From a bacterium (lineage in GTDB: Bacteria; UBP4; UBA4092; JAOAEQ01), in NCBI GenBank assembly GCA_026416715.1, contig JAOAEQ010000015.1, positions 16,390 through 80,389 of the forward strand: a stretch of 64,000 bases of DNA, written 5' to 3'. The notes under the pieces were generated by a model. The model was not told where the DNA came from. It searched no databases and saw nothing but the letters and a program-made list of their open reading frames with translations. Both the position numbers and the translations under genes were made by a program. Position 1 is the first letter of the stretch; each line of letters starts with the position of its first letter. Below are positions 28,973-37,209 of the stretch, piece by piece.

Positions 28973-29635
28973 ATGAATTTTGCACAACAACGACAGATAA
29001 TGGTTCAAACCCAACTTATCCGTCGGGGGATAACCGATACTCGGGTGCTGGCAGCAATGGGAAAGGTTCCCCGAGAAAAATTTGTCCCGATTGAACTGCA
29101 AAAATCAGCGTATGAAGATTGTCCGTTATCTATCGGAGAAGGACAAACAATCTCGCAGCCATATATGGTAGCGATTATGACCCAATGTCTCGAATTACAC
29201 GGAACAGAAAAAATCCTTGAAATTGGTACCGGTTCCGGATATCAGACGGCGATATTAGCCGAACTAGCGCAATCGGTTATCTCAATTGAACGGATTGCAA
29301 CACTAGCGGATCAGGCGCGAGCTCGACTTGCAGAACTGGGATATACCAATATTACTGTGATTTGTGCGGATGGCACGCTAGGCTATCCAGCAGAACAACC
29401 GTATGCGGGTATCATAGTTACCGCTGGTGCGCCGAAAATACCGCAGACCTTGATTGACCAACTACAACCTGGTGGAAAACTGGTTATTCCCGTTGGCAAC
29501 AGATTTTCACAAACGTTAACGGTAGTTGAAAAGAAAGTAAAAGGATATAAAACGCGAACGGTTTGCGGTTGTGTTTTTGTTCCGTTACTCGGGCAAGAAG
29601 GGTGGCATTTAGAAGCAGAGAACTTAGACGACTGA
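28973..29635 (+). CDS. pcm: Protein-L-isoaspartate O-methyltransferase
   Basis: 220 residues. It methylates isoaspartyl residues in aged proteins to start their repair. The family block GEGQTISQPYMVAIMTQCLE and the SAM-binding ILEIGTGSGYQTAILAEL are intact, as is IVTAGAPKIPQTLIDQLQPG. The gene lies in the surE-pcm-DedA-like row. Confidence 0.95.
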   Translation: MNFAQQRQIMVQTQLIRRGITDTRVLAAMGKVPREKFVPIELQKSAYEDCPLSIGEGQTISQPYMVAIMTQCLELHGTEKILEIGTGSGYQTAILAELAQSVISIERIATLADQARARLAELGYTNITVICADGTLGYPAEQPYAGIIVTAGAPKIPQTLIDQLQPGGKLVIPVGNRFSQTLTVVEKKVKGYKTRTVCGCVFVPLLGQEGWHLEAENLDD

Positions 29636-29655
29636 TATGCTAAGGAGAATCGAAC

Positions 29656-30249
29656 TTGCAGTGGATTAGACGATTATACGATTGGGTTCTACATTGGGCG
29701 GAAACACCGTATGCGAGTTGGGCATTATTCTGGCTAGCGTTTGCCGAATCTTCGTTTTTTCCTGTTCCGCCAGACGTTTTGCTGATAGCGTTATCGATTT
29801 CGATACCGAAAAAAGCGTTTCGCTACGCAGCAATCTGTTCAGTCGGGTCAGTCATCGGCGGGATATTCGGTTATTTTTTAGGATATGCTTTTTTCGACCT
29901 GCTCGGAAAACCGATTTTGAGCTGGTATGGATACGGGGCGCAGGAAAAATATCAGCTGATTCAACAGTTATATCAAAAATATGATTTCTGGGCAGTGAGT
30001 ATTGCCGGATTTACTCCTATCCCCTATAAAGTATTTACGATAGCGGCAGGCGTATTCCAGATAAATTTTGGAATGTTCTGTTTCGCTTCACTCTTGAGTC
30101 GGTCAGCGCGATTTTTTCTCGTTGCAGCGTTACTCTGGAAATTCGGACCGCCAATTCGATATTTTATTGAAAAATATTTCAATCTCCTTACCATAATCTT
30201 TGTTCTACTTGTTATCTTAGGGTTTATTATACTAAAATATTATATCTAA
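29656..30249 (+). CDS. DedA/YqaA-like membrane protein
   Basis: 197 residues with about five hydrophobic segments. It begins at a TTG (29656), supported by TAAGGAG 8 bases upstream. SFFPVPPDVLLIALSI and the later FTPIPYKVFTIAAGVF fit the SNARE-associated/DedA family, whose members act in lipid carrier recycling and membrane homeostasis. Substrate unknown. It follows pcm by 20 bases. Confidence 0.82.
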   Translation: MQWIRRLYDWVLHWAETPYASWALFWLAFAESSFFPVPPDVLLIALSISIPKKAFRYAAICSVGSVIGGIFGYFLGYAFFDLLGKPILSWYGYGAQEKYQLIQQLYQKYDFWAVSIAGFTPIPYKVFTIAAGVFQINFGMFCFASLLSRSARFFLVAALLWKFGPPIRYFIEKYFNLLTIIFVLLVILGFIILKYYI

Positions 30250-30275
30250 CATATGGCTATCTATTTCGGAATTAT

Positions 30276-30352
30276 CGGGGCGTAGCGCAGCTGGCTAGCG
30301 CGCATGGTTCGGGACCATGAGGCCACCAGTTCAAATCTGGTCGCCCCGACCA
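30276..30352 (+). tRNA. tRNA-Pro (anticodon CGG)
   Basis: 77 bases with an encoded CCA end. The acceptor stem CGGGGCG/CGCCCCG is perfect; the anticodon stem CATGG/CCATG encloses TTCGGGA, giving anticodon CGG; the T arm is ACCAG-TTCAAAT-CTGGT. It reads the CCG codon. Confidence 0.95.
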
Positions 30353-30518
30353 GCTCATTGACTAATTGTTCACCAACATAACATAACGATATCATTACAT
30401 CAGATGCAACAGTGTTGGGTGTATGTTCTACAAAGGAATACGCATGGTGGGTATGATATTTGTTATTGAATATTGTTTTAGAATGTAGAGTTTGGCATTT
30501 GCCGTTTTGTTAGGTACT

Positions 30519-30794
30519 ATGCTCGAACAATTTAAAGCTATCATTCAAGGACGGGTGCAAGGAGTTGGATATCGATTTTACGCAGAACGAATCGCCAACC
30601 AGCTTGGCGTGAAAGGATATGTTAAAAACCTATGGAACGGCGAGGTTGAAGTCCTTGCGCAAGGAGATAAACCGACCTTAGAATTGTTTCTCACGAAACT
30701 TCGTGAAGGACCGCGATTGGCTAAAGTAACCGATATAAAAGTTGAATGGCAACCGATAACAGAAACATACTCTACATTCGATATTGATTACTAA
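30519..30794 (+). CDS. acyP: Acylphosphatase
   Basis: 91 residues from the ATG at 30519 (MLEQFKAIIQGRVQGVGYRF). The catalytic Arg lies in GRVQGVGYRFY and the Asn in YVKNLWNGEVEV. It hydrolyses acyl phosphates such as carbamoyl phosphate or acetyl phosphate. An in-frame TTG at 30492 is less likely. It stands 21 bases before ribF. Confidence 0.92.
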   Translation: MLEQFKAIIQGRVQGVGYRFYAERIANQLGVKGYVKNLWNGEVEVLAQGDKPTLELFLTKLREGPRLAKVTDIKVEWQPITETYSTFDIDY

Positions 30795-30814
30795 CGCATC
30801 TGAAAAACAACCCT

Positions 30815-31783
30815 GTGCTTATAGTATCGGAATTAAACAAATTACCGCAACGCTGCTCCCAGAAGAAAACCATTATCACCGTTGGAGTTTTTGATGGTAT
30901 CCATCGGGGACATCAACAGATTCTCAAGAAGCTCGCTAGTCGAACCCGAAAATATGCAAACGCACAATCAGTCGTTCTAACCTTTCAAGAACATCCGTTG
31001 AAAATCTTATCGCCGTCAATCTGCCCGCCATTATTATTACTAAACGAAGAGAAAATAGCGTATCTCGCTAACTTTGGTCTCGATATTATCGTCAATCTGC
31101 ATTTTACGAAACAGTTCGCTAACCTAACCGCAACCGAGTTTATTACCCGAGTCCTTTCCAAATCGTTTCAATTAACGGAAATCGTCGTTGGGCACGACCA
31201 CGGATTCGGAAAACATGCACGGGGTGATGTTCGGTTATTAGAGCAACTCGGACGAACGCTCGGATTTCGGGTTATTGTCGTCCCACCGGTATGTTATCGC
31301 CACATTCCAATCAGTAGCACCCGCATTCGCGAATTGCTCCGTGCTGGAAAAGTTGATGATGCTGCAAAAATGCTAGGGCGACCGCATCATATTACAGCAA
31401 CCGTAGTTCGAGGCGCGCAGCGCGGGAGAACGCTCGGGTTCCCGACCGCAAACCTGGTAACCGCAAACGAAGTTATTCCCGGAAACGGAGTCTATGCAGT
31501 TATTGCGGAATTTTCTGGGAAACAATACCAAGGAATAATGAATATCGGTTACCGGCCGACATTTGGTAAATCATCTAAACCGACTTTGGAAGCCTATCTT
31601 TTCAATTATCGAGGAAATCTATATCAGAAACATATAAAAGTCTATTTTATCGCTAGATTGCGTGATGAAAAGCGATTCCCGACTCCAGAAGCGCTGATTG
31701 CTCAAATCAACAAAGATATTTTACGAGCGAAAACAAGATTGCATAGGGTAAATAGAGTATACCGGCACATGATACCGATGTAA
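30815..31783 (+). CDS. ribF: Bifunctional riboflavin kinase / FAD synthetase
   Basis: 322 residues from a GTG at 30815. The N-terminal FAD synthetase has VGVFDGIHRGHQQIL (HxGH-like nucleotidyl-transfer site) and ISSTRIRELLRAGKV. The C-terminal kinase has GRTLGFPTANL and GVYAVIAEF. It turns riboflavin from the rib operon into FMN and FAD; FMN would in turn act on the riboswitch at 19885-20003. Confidence 0.94.
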   Translation: MLIVSELNKLPQRCSQKKTIITVGVFDGIHRGHQQILKKLASRTRKYANAQSVVLTFQEHPLKILSPSICPPLLLLNEEKIAYLANFGLDIIVNLHFTKQFANLTATEFITRVLSKSFQLTEIVVGHDHGFGKHARGDVRLLEQLGRTLGFRVIVVPPVCYRHIPISSTRIRELLRAGKVDDAAKMLGRPHHITATVVRGAQRGRTLGFPTANLVTANEVIPGNGVYAVIAEFSGKQYQGIMNIGYRPTFGKSSKPTLEAYLFNYRGNLYQKHIKVYFIARLRDEKRFPTPEALIAQINKDILRAKTRLHRVNRVYRHMIPM

Positions 31784-31809
31784 CTTATCCTCTATAGAAC
31801 CATTTCTAT

Positions 31810-32925
31810 ATGAAGGTAGTCCACGTGTATAAAGATTATTTTCCGCCGATTCGTGGCGGAATCGAGAACCATATCAATCTGCTCTGTCAGCAGCAGAAAC
31901 AATATTTTCAAGTTGAAGTTCTGGTAGCAAACCGGAAATCTCGAACCGAACTAGAAACTATTGACGGGATTACCGTATATAAAATCGCGCAACTCGGTCG
32001 GATTCTCTCCGCACCGATTACCCCATCGTTCCATCGGTGGTTCAACCGTCTCGCTGCGGATATATACCATTTCCATCATCCGAATCCGACTGCTGAACTT
32101 GCGTATCTATCCGCTAAACCGAAAGGAAAACTGGTTCTCACTTGGCATAGTGATATCGTTCGGCAAGCGGTCTTCATGCCGGTTTACCGTCCATTTTTAT
32201 ACCGATTTCTCAATAAGGTTGACCGCATTCTCGTTACGTCACAAAACTATCTGGATAGTTCACCGATTTTACAGAATTATAAAACAAAATGTTCAATTGT
32301 TCCGTTAGGGATAGATTTAACCCAGTTCAAGTTAACGCCGAGAATTGAACGGAATATCGCTGAAATTAAACGGCAATATCCGAATCCGATAATCCTTTTC
32401 GTTGGGAAACTGCGGTATTATAAAGGAGTCCATATCTTAATCCACGCAATGCAACAGGTTCACCATGCACAGCTCCTCATCATCGGTTCGGGTCCGAAAC
32501 AACTCGAATGGCAGGAACTAACCGCCCAACTCGGGTTGCAAGGGAAAGTAACCTTTCTCGGTGAAGTCGATGATTCTGAACTCGTCGCTTATCTTTACGC
32601 CTGCGAAATATTCTGCCTTCCATCGCATCTACGAAGTGAAGCGTTCGGTGCAGTCCAGCTGGAAGCGTTCGCTTGCGGTAAACCGGTGGTTAGCACCAAT
32701 TTAGCGACTGGAGTCCCGTTTGTAAACCTGCATGAGAAAACCGGGCTGGTAGTTGAACCGAATTCGCCAGACGCGCTTGCTGACGCTATCAACCGTTTAC
32801 TTACTAATCCAGATTGGGCGAAACAACTCGGGGAAGCTGGTCGTCGTCGAGTTGAACAGGAGTTCACGATTGAGAAAATCGCTGCCCAAATCAATGCTAT
32901 CTACCAACAAATAATGCTAAAATAG
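31810..32925 (+). CDS. GT4-type glycosyltransferase
   Basis: 371-residue GT-B enzyme. MKVVHVYKDYFPPIRGGIEN is the typical acceptor-domain start, and LFVGKLRYYKGVHIL and SEAFGAVQLEAFACGKPV form the donor site. No membrane segment. It sits between ribF and a polyferredoxin gene, apart from the main polysaccharide groups, so its glycan is uncertain. The following spacer carries an AACCGCAAAGAGACAAAG stretch that looks like an intergenic repeat. Confidence 0.85.
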   Translation: MKVVHVYKDYFPPIRGGIENHINLLCQQQKQYFQVEVLVANRKSRTELETIDGITVYKIAQLGRILSAPITPSFHRWFNRLAADIYHFHHPNPTAELAYLSAKPKGKLVLTWHSDIVRQAVFMPVYRPFLYRFLNKVDRILVTSQNYLDSSPILQNYKTKCSIVPLGIDLTQFKLTPRIERNIAEIKRQYPNPIILFVGKLRYYKGVHILIHAMQQVHHAQLLIIGSGPKQLEWQELTAQLGLQGKVTFLGEVDDSELVAYLYACEIFCLPSHLRSEAFGAVQLEAFACGKPVVSTNLATGVPFVNLHEKTGLVVEPNSPDALADAINRLLTNPDWAKQLGEAGRRRVEQEFTIEKIAAQINAIYQQIMLK

Positions 32926-33021
32926 TATGAGAGAATCTTTAACCGCAAAGAGACAAAGATAAATTCGCTAAGAATGCTCAGAATAAATTATTTTTGCGCG
33001 TTTTGCTAAACTGAGCGGTTT

Positions 33022-33048
33022 ACCCCGATTGCTCGGGGTTAACTTTTT
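33022..33048 (+). terminator. Candidate terminator just before the polyferredoxin gene
   Basis: ACCCCGA (33022-33028) and TCGGGGT (33033-33039) with a 4-base loop, then TAACTTTTT. It would end the glycosyltransferase transcript. It lies only 4 bases from the next ATG (33052), so it may instead control that start. Confidence 0.45.
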
Positions 33049-33051
33049 AAT

Positions 33052-34638
33052 ATGAGAGTAACAAGAATTATATTTCAAACCATCTTCTTTTTTCTCTTTT
33101 GGTTTCTGCTGATTATCACTGTATACCCGTTGACGTCAAAAATACCGGTGGATATGTTTTTGCGCGCTGACCCGTTAGCGGCGTTGGTAACCACTCTCGT
33201 TACCCATACGTTTACCACACTCTTTATTCCAGCAATGATAATTTTCGGATTAACCCTCATTTTCGGCCGCTGGTTCTGCGGGTGGATATGCCCGCTTGGA
33301 AGCCATATCGATTTCGTTGACCGGTTGAAATGGCGAAAGAGAATCCCTCGCGGAAAGAAGGATGAAGGAAAAAGGCAACGACCGGAAAATGTCACGATTA
33401 ACCATGAGAGCGGCTGGCGGAAAGTGAAATTTTACGGATTCTTGATTTTTATTATTCTAGCGGTGCTCGGAGTTCAGATGATTTGGGTTCTCGACCCGCT
33501 GGTTCTGATTACCCGCTCAATGTCGCTCGCAGTATATCCCTATATAAATTTAATACTTCGTGGAACGTTCGATACCCTCTATAACATTCCTATAATTGCT
33601 AAAGTTTCTGAACCGGTCTATGGATTGTTGAAACAAGGAGTTCTAGCGTTCAACCAGCCGGTATATCTAAACCACCTGACGTTTGCACTTATCATCCTTT
33701 TGGTTCTCGGTGCTACGGGATTAACCCCGCGATTCTGGTGCCGATATGTATGCCCGCTTGGTGCGATGCTCGGCTGGTTGGGAAAATGGTCGCCGGTCAA
33801 ACGGCGGGTGAATCAGGAAAAATGCATCGAATGTCTCGGCTGTGTTCGTCGATGCCGAACGAATGCGATTCGCGATCATGGCAGAAGTTATCTGCCATTA
33901 GAATGTGTCGGATGTATGGAGTGCGTTTCGGTCTGTCCAACTAGAGCAGTCCACTTTGGATTGAACTTTGCTATCCGAAATTCGAAATCCGAACTTGGAA
34001 CTAAGACTGGGATTTCGCGTCGAGGTTTCATCTATGCTACTGCCGGTAGTATTATTGCTGTCCCTGCACTAAAACTTAATTCGGTACATTGGAATTCGAT
34101 GCCGGTACCTATTCGTCCGCCGGGGATTAACCATGAAACGATATTTCTGGATAAATGCATCCGGTGCGGGGAATGTATGAAAGTCTGTCCGACAAACGGA
34201 TTACAGCCGAGTTTACTCCAATCCGGTTGGCAAGGGGTTTGGTCACCGCAACTCGTCCCGCGTATTGGGTATTGCGAGTTCGGATGTACCTTATGCAGTC
34301 AGGTTTGTCCGAGTGGCGCAATTCAACGTATCCTGTTGGAAAAAAAACAGAAAACGGTTATCGGGACTGCGGTGATTGATAAGAATAAATGTATCCCCTG
34401 GACCCAACCGATGAACTGTATGGTCTGTGAAGAGATGTGTCCGATACCAGGAAAAGCAATTAAGGGAATTCTTGCAACGGTACACTATCAAGGTTACCCG
34501 CCAACGCAGGTACTCCAGCCGTATGTGATTAAAGAGAAATGTATCGGGTGCGGAATTTGCGAAAATAAATGCCCGGTGCAAAGTATCCCACCAGCAATTT
34601 ATGTTGTCGGCACTCGAACGCAAACTGAAACTGTTTAG
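33052..34638 (+). CDS. NapH/NapG-like membrane polyferredoxin
   Basis: 528 residues. The N-terminal half is NapH-like: about five transmembrane helices with two CX3CP motifs (FCGWICPLG, CRYVCPLG) and then two [4Fe-4S] clusters (CIECLGCVRRC, CVGCMECVSVCP). Around residue 322 comes a twin-arginine-like segment, SRRGFIYATAGSIIAVPA. After it, four more clusters resemble NapG (CIRCGECMKVCP, CTLCSQVCP, CMVCEEMCP, CIGCGICENKCP). The whole looks like a quinol-oxidising electron-transfer unit delivering electrons to a periplasmic partner. No catalytic nitrate reductase is nearby, so the final acceptor is unknown. Confidence 0.82.
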   Translation: MRVTRIIFQTIFFFLFWFLLIITVYPLTSKIPVDMFLRADPLAALVTTLVTHTFTTLFIPAMIIFGLTLIFGRWFCGWICPLGSHIDFVDRLKWRKRIPRGKKDEGKRQRPENVTINHESGWRKVKFYGFLIFIILAVLGVQMIWVLDPLVLITRSMSLAVYPYINLILRGTFDTLYNIPIIAKVSEPVYGLLKQGVLAFNQPVYLNHLTFALIILLVLGATGLTPRFWCRYVCPLGAMLGWLGKWSPVKRRVNQEKCIECLGCVRRCRTNAIRDHGRSYLPLECVGCMECVSVCPTRAVHFGLNFAIRNSKSELGTKTGISRRGFIYATAGSIIAVPALKLNSVHWNSMPVPIRPPGINHETIFLDKCIRCGECMKVCPTNGLQPSLLQSGWQGVWSPQLVPRIGYCEFGCTLCSQVCPSGAIQRILLEKKQKTVIGTAVIDKNKCIPWTQPMNCMVCEEMCPIPGKAIKGILATVHYQGYPPTQVLQPYVIKEKCIGCGICENKCPVQSIPPAIYVVGTRTQTETV

Positions 34639-34932
34639 CCAGGAACAAGGTCAATCGTACTTCGTTTGAATCGAATATACCCCCAATATCCCTCAAGGTA
34701 AGACCTTGCTATCCAGAACTGACAAGGAGTAAGATGAGAATTGAACGGTTTAATTCCCATCCTACTCCCTATATACAAACGATACACTACCGCAACAAGG
34801 ATGAACGAGAACGATATCGTTCATCTTTGCTCGATATATGTTATGGTACAGATTTAATACTATCTTGCACGAATTTGGTTATGAATGGTATACTTTTAAG
34901 TTCAAATTTATCTGGTAAACCTATTAACTTCA
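34639..34932. other. Palindrome-rich spacer upstream of wzm
   Basis: No supported gene. It contains CAAGGT-AAG-ACCTTG, a 17-bp near-perfect hairpin (34726-34742 with 34752-34768; the two differences become G-U pairs in minus-strand RNA), and a perfect palindrome GAACGATATCGTTC (34809-34822) nested in GATGAACGA/TCGTTCATC. The promoter for the polysaccharide export genes probably lies here, but I cannot pick one. Confidence 0.5.
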
Positions 34933-35712
34933 ATGTTTATCGAACCGATACAAGCAGTCATTCGATATCGCCCGTTAATCCAGAGTTTGGTAATTCGTGA
35001 ACTTAAATCCCGATATCGGGGAACCTTTCTCGGATTCCTCTGGTCGTTTATGAACCCGCTACTGTTAATGCTGGTATATTCGTTTGTTTTCTATGTCTAT
35101 ATGCGGGTAGAAATGCCGAATTATACCGCATTTCTGCTCTGCGGGTTACTCCCGTGGATATGGTTTTCGACGGCATTAACGGAAGCGACTTCATCAATTA
35201 TCAATAACGCTGGGTTGATTCGGAAAGTATATCTAGCATCGGAGGTATTCCCGACTATCCATGTTCTTTCGAACCTGATTAATTATCTGTTAAGTTTGCC
35301 GATTCTCTTCATCTTCTTGTTCTTATACAAAATCAAGTTCACGCTAGCGCTCATCGCATTGCCGATATTAATCTTATTGCAACTGCTATTCACCTGGGGA
35401 GTAGCGCTATTCGTCTCCTCGTTAGGCACGAAATATCGCGATTTATTACATCTGGTTCCGAACCTGTTATTACTATGGTTTTTCGCGACGCCGATTATCT
35501 ATCCGATATGGCAAATTCCGGATAAATTTAAAATTCTACTCGCTTGGAACCCGATGTTGCCGCTGATAACCGGATATCAGAATATTTTATATGCTGGAAC
35601 ATTTCCGGATTGGAAATCGTTATTTCTTTTCGCTGGGATAACGATGTTCGTTATTCTGTTCGGAACCTATACGTTTACGCTGCGAAAAGAACGGTTCGCC
35701 GAAGAAGTTTAA
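34933..35712 (+). CDS. wzm: Polysaccharide ABC exporter permease (Wzm type)
   Basis: 259 residues, six transmembrane helices, ABC-2 fold. RELKSRYRGTFLGFLWSFMNP at the start and NPMLPLITGYQNILYAG near the end are typical of Wzm/TagG/KpsM. It exports a finished lipid-linked polysaccharide across the inner membrane together with the ATPase encoded next (35806). Confidence 0.9.
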   Translation: MFIEPIQAVIRYRPLIQSLVIRELKSRYRGTFLGFLWSFMNPLLLMLVYSFVFYVYMRVEMPNYTAFLLCGLLPWIWFSTALTEATSSIINNAGLIRKVYLASEVFPTIHVLSNLINYLLSLPILFIFLFLYKIKFTLALIALPILILLQLLFTWGVALFVSSLGTKYRDLLHLVPNLLLLWFFATPIIYPIWQIPDKFKILLAWNPMLPLITGYQNILYAGTFPDWKSLFLFAGITMFVILFGTYTFTLRKERFAEEV

Positions 35713-35805
35713 TAACCCAACACTCTGCGATGCAAAATGCAACATTAGCAATTAGCAATTTTCATTTTAAACAGCTCATTGAATATTGAACAGTGATTGT
35801 TGCAA

Positions 35806-37125
35806 ATGAACGAAGCTATCATCCTGGATAACATTTCAAAAAAGTTTAAAATTTCTACCGAACAGGGCAAGTATACGACGCTGAAAGATGAATTCCTGCG
35901 AATATTCTGGCGGAAAAAAGCACCGAATTACCATTGGTTCTGGGCGCTGGAAAATGTGAGTCTTTCCGTTCCGCAAGGGGCGACGGTCGGAATCATCGGA
36001 AAAAACGGTTCAGGAAAAAGCACCTTACTACGGATAATTGCGCATATTTTACAACCGGATACCGGTACAGTTAAAACGCGGGGGCGATTATCTGCGTTGA
36101 TTGACCTTGGTGCAGGGTTCCATCCGGAGTTTTCCGGTCGTGAGAATGTCTATATTAACGGAATGATACTCGGTCTTTCGAAAAAGGAAATTGACCGTCA
36201 GTATCAATCGATTGTAGAATTTTCGGAGTTGCAGGAGTTTATCAATAATCCGGTGAAAACCTATTCTGCGGGAATGTATACCCGGTTAGGATTTGCGGTA
36301 GCGGTGAATGTTGATCCGGATATTTTGCTCATTGATGAAGTGTTTGCGGTCGGCGATGCCTCGTTTGTCCAGAAATGTTATGCGAAATTAGAAGAGTTTA
36401 AACGGCGTGGGAAAACCATTATTCTGGTAACCCATAGTCTCGAAGCGGTAGAACGATGGTGTGATGTTGCGGTCTGGTTCCATAACGGGAAATTGATGGA
36501 ACAGGGAAGTCCGTTGCGGGTGATTCATGCGTATCGAGACCATTTAGCGAAATCAGATGAAACTCGGTTATTCGCGGAACAACAGATTCGCGCTGCAGAA
36601 GTCCAGACTCCCCCACATCCCCCTGAGTCCCAGCTACCAGCTGGTGTACCTCCAGCCACGGCACCGCAACGCTGGGGTGACCGACAAGTAGAAATCATAT
36701 ATGCGAAACTGATTGATTCCGAACAGAAGGAACGATATTTATTCGAGTCTGGAGAGTCCGTAACGATTGAGCTGGCATATAAAGTCCATACGCCGGTAGA
36801 CCACCCAGTGTTCGGTATCGGAATATTTCGCGAAGATGGTATCCGCTGTTACGGAACCAACACACATATTGAGCAGTATCAGCTAGGAAAATTAACCAAC
36901 GATGGTGTAATTCGCTGCAACCTCGATTCGTTGCCGTTGGTAGAAGGGAATTATTATCTCGATGTTGCGGTGCATTCGCCGGAAGAATATGCGTATGATT
37001 ATATTGTCCATATTCTTTCGTTTGTGATTCGGAGCAAAATAAAAGATGTCGGGATATTTCGCCCGAAGCATCAATGGGAGTTCCCTGCGGAGTTACTGGA
37101 AACAGGAGAACGGAAAAACGGATGA
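35806..37125 (+). CDS. wzt: Polysaccharide ABC exporter ATPase with glycan-binding domain (Wzt type)
   Basis: 439 residues from the ATG at 35806. The ATPase (about 1-250) has GIIGKNGSGKST, signature YSAGMYTRLGFAVA and LLIDEVFAVGD, the Wzt pattern. A Pro-rich linker (about 265-285) leads to a C-terminal beta domain (about 290-430) like Wzt-C of E. coli O8/O9a, which recognises the finished chain end before export. That implies a chain-end modification, which the adjacent methyltransferase could supply. Confidence 0.9.
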   Translation: MNEAIILDNISKKFKISTEQGKYTTLKDEFLRIFWRKKAPNYHWFWALENVSLSVPQGATVGIIGKNGSGKSTLLRIIAHILQPDTGTVKTRGRLSALIDLGAGFHPEFSGRENVYINGMILGLSKKEIDRQYQSIVEFSELQEFINNPVKTYSAGMYTRLGFAVAVNVDPDILLIDEVFAVGDASFVQKCYAKLEEFKRRGKTIILVTHSLEAVERWCDVAVWFHNGKLMEQGSPLRVIHAYRDHLAKSDETRLFAEQQIRAAEVQTPPHPPESQLPAGVPPATAPQRWGDRQVEIIYAKLIDSEQKERYLFESGESVTIELAYKVHTPVDHPVFGIGIFREDGIRCYGTNTHIEQYQLGKLTNDGVIRCNLDSLPLVEGNYYLDVAVHSPEEYAYDYIVHILSFVIRSKIKDVGIFRPKHQWEFPAELLETGERKNG

Positions 37126-37198
37126 ACCTAAAACGGACACCGAATGAACCGCAATGCAATGTGATGATTTCGTTCAGCGGTTCTTTCGTTCTCTCCAG
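37105..37198. repeat. Purine-rich inverted repeat, copy A
   Basis: GAGAACGGAAAAACGGATGAAC at the wzt 3' end and the inverse of GAGAACGAAAGAACCGCTGAAC at about 37177-37198 form imperfect arms of about 22 bases around a 50-base centre. The arms share the GAACGAAAGAAC theme with the elements at 38665-38747 and 39862-39912. Confidence 0.5.
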
Positions 37199-37209
37199 CG
37201 TTCAATACC

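Noticed and set aside
32939..32960. AACCGCAAAGAGACAAAG stretch as a possible operator
   Set aside because: It resembles a widespread filler-type intergenic repeat more than a regulator site; no symmetry found.
34734..35000. Open frame overlapping the wzm start
   Set aside because: It runs through the palindromes and overlaps wzm in another frame; no ribosome site or family features.
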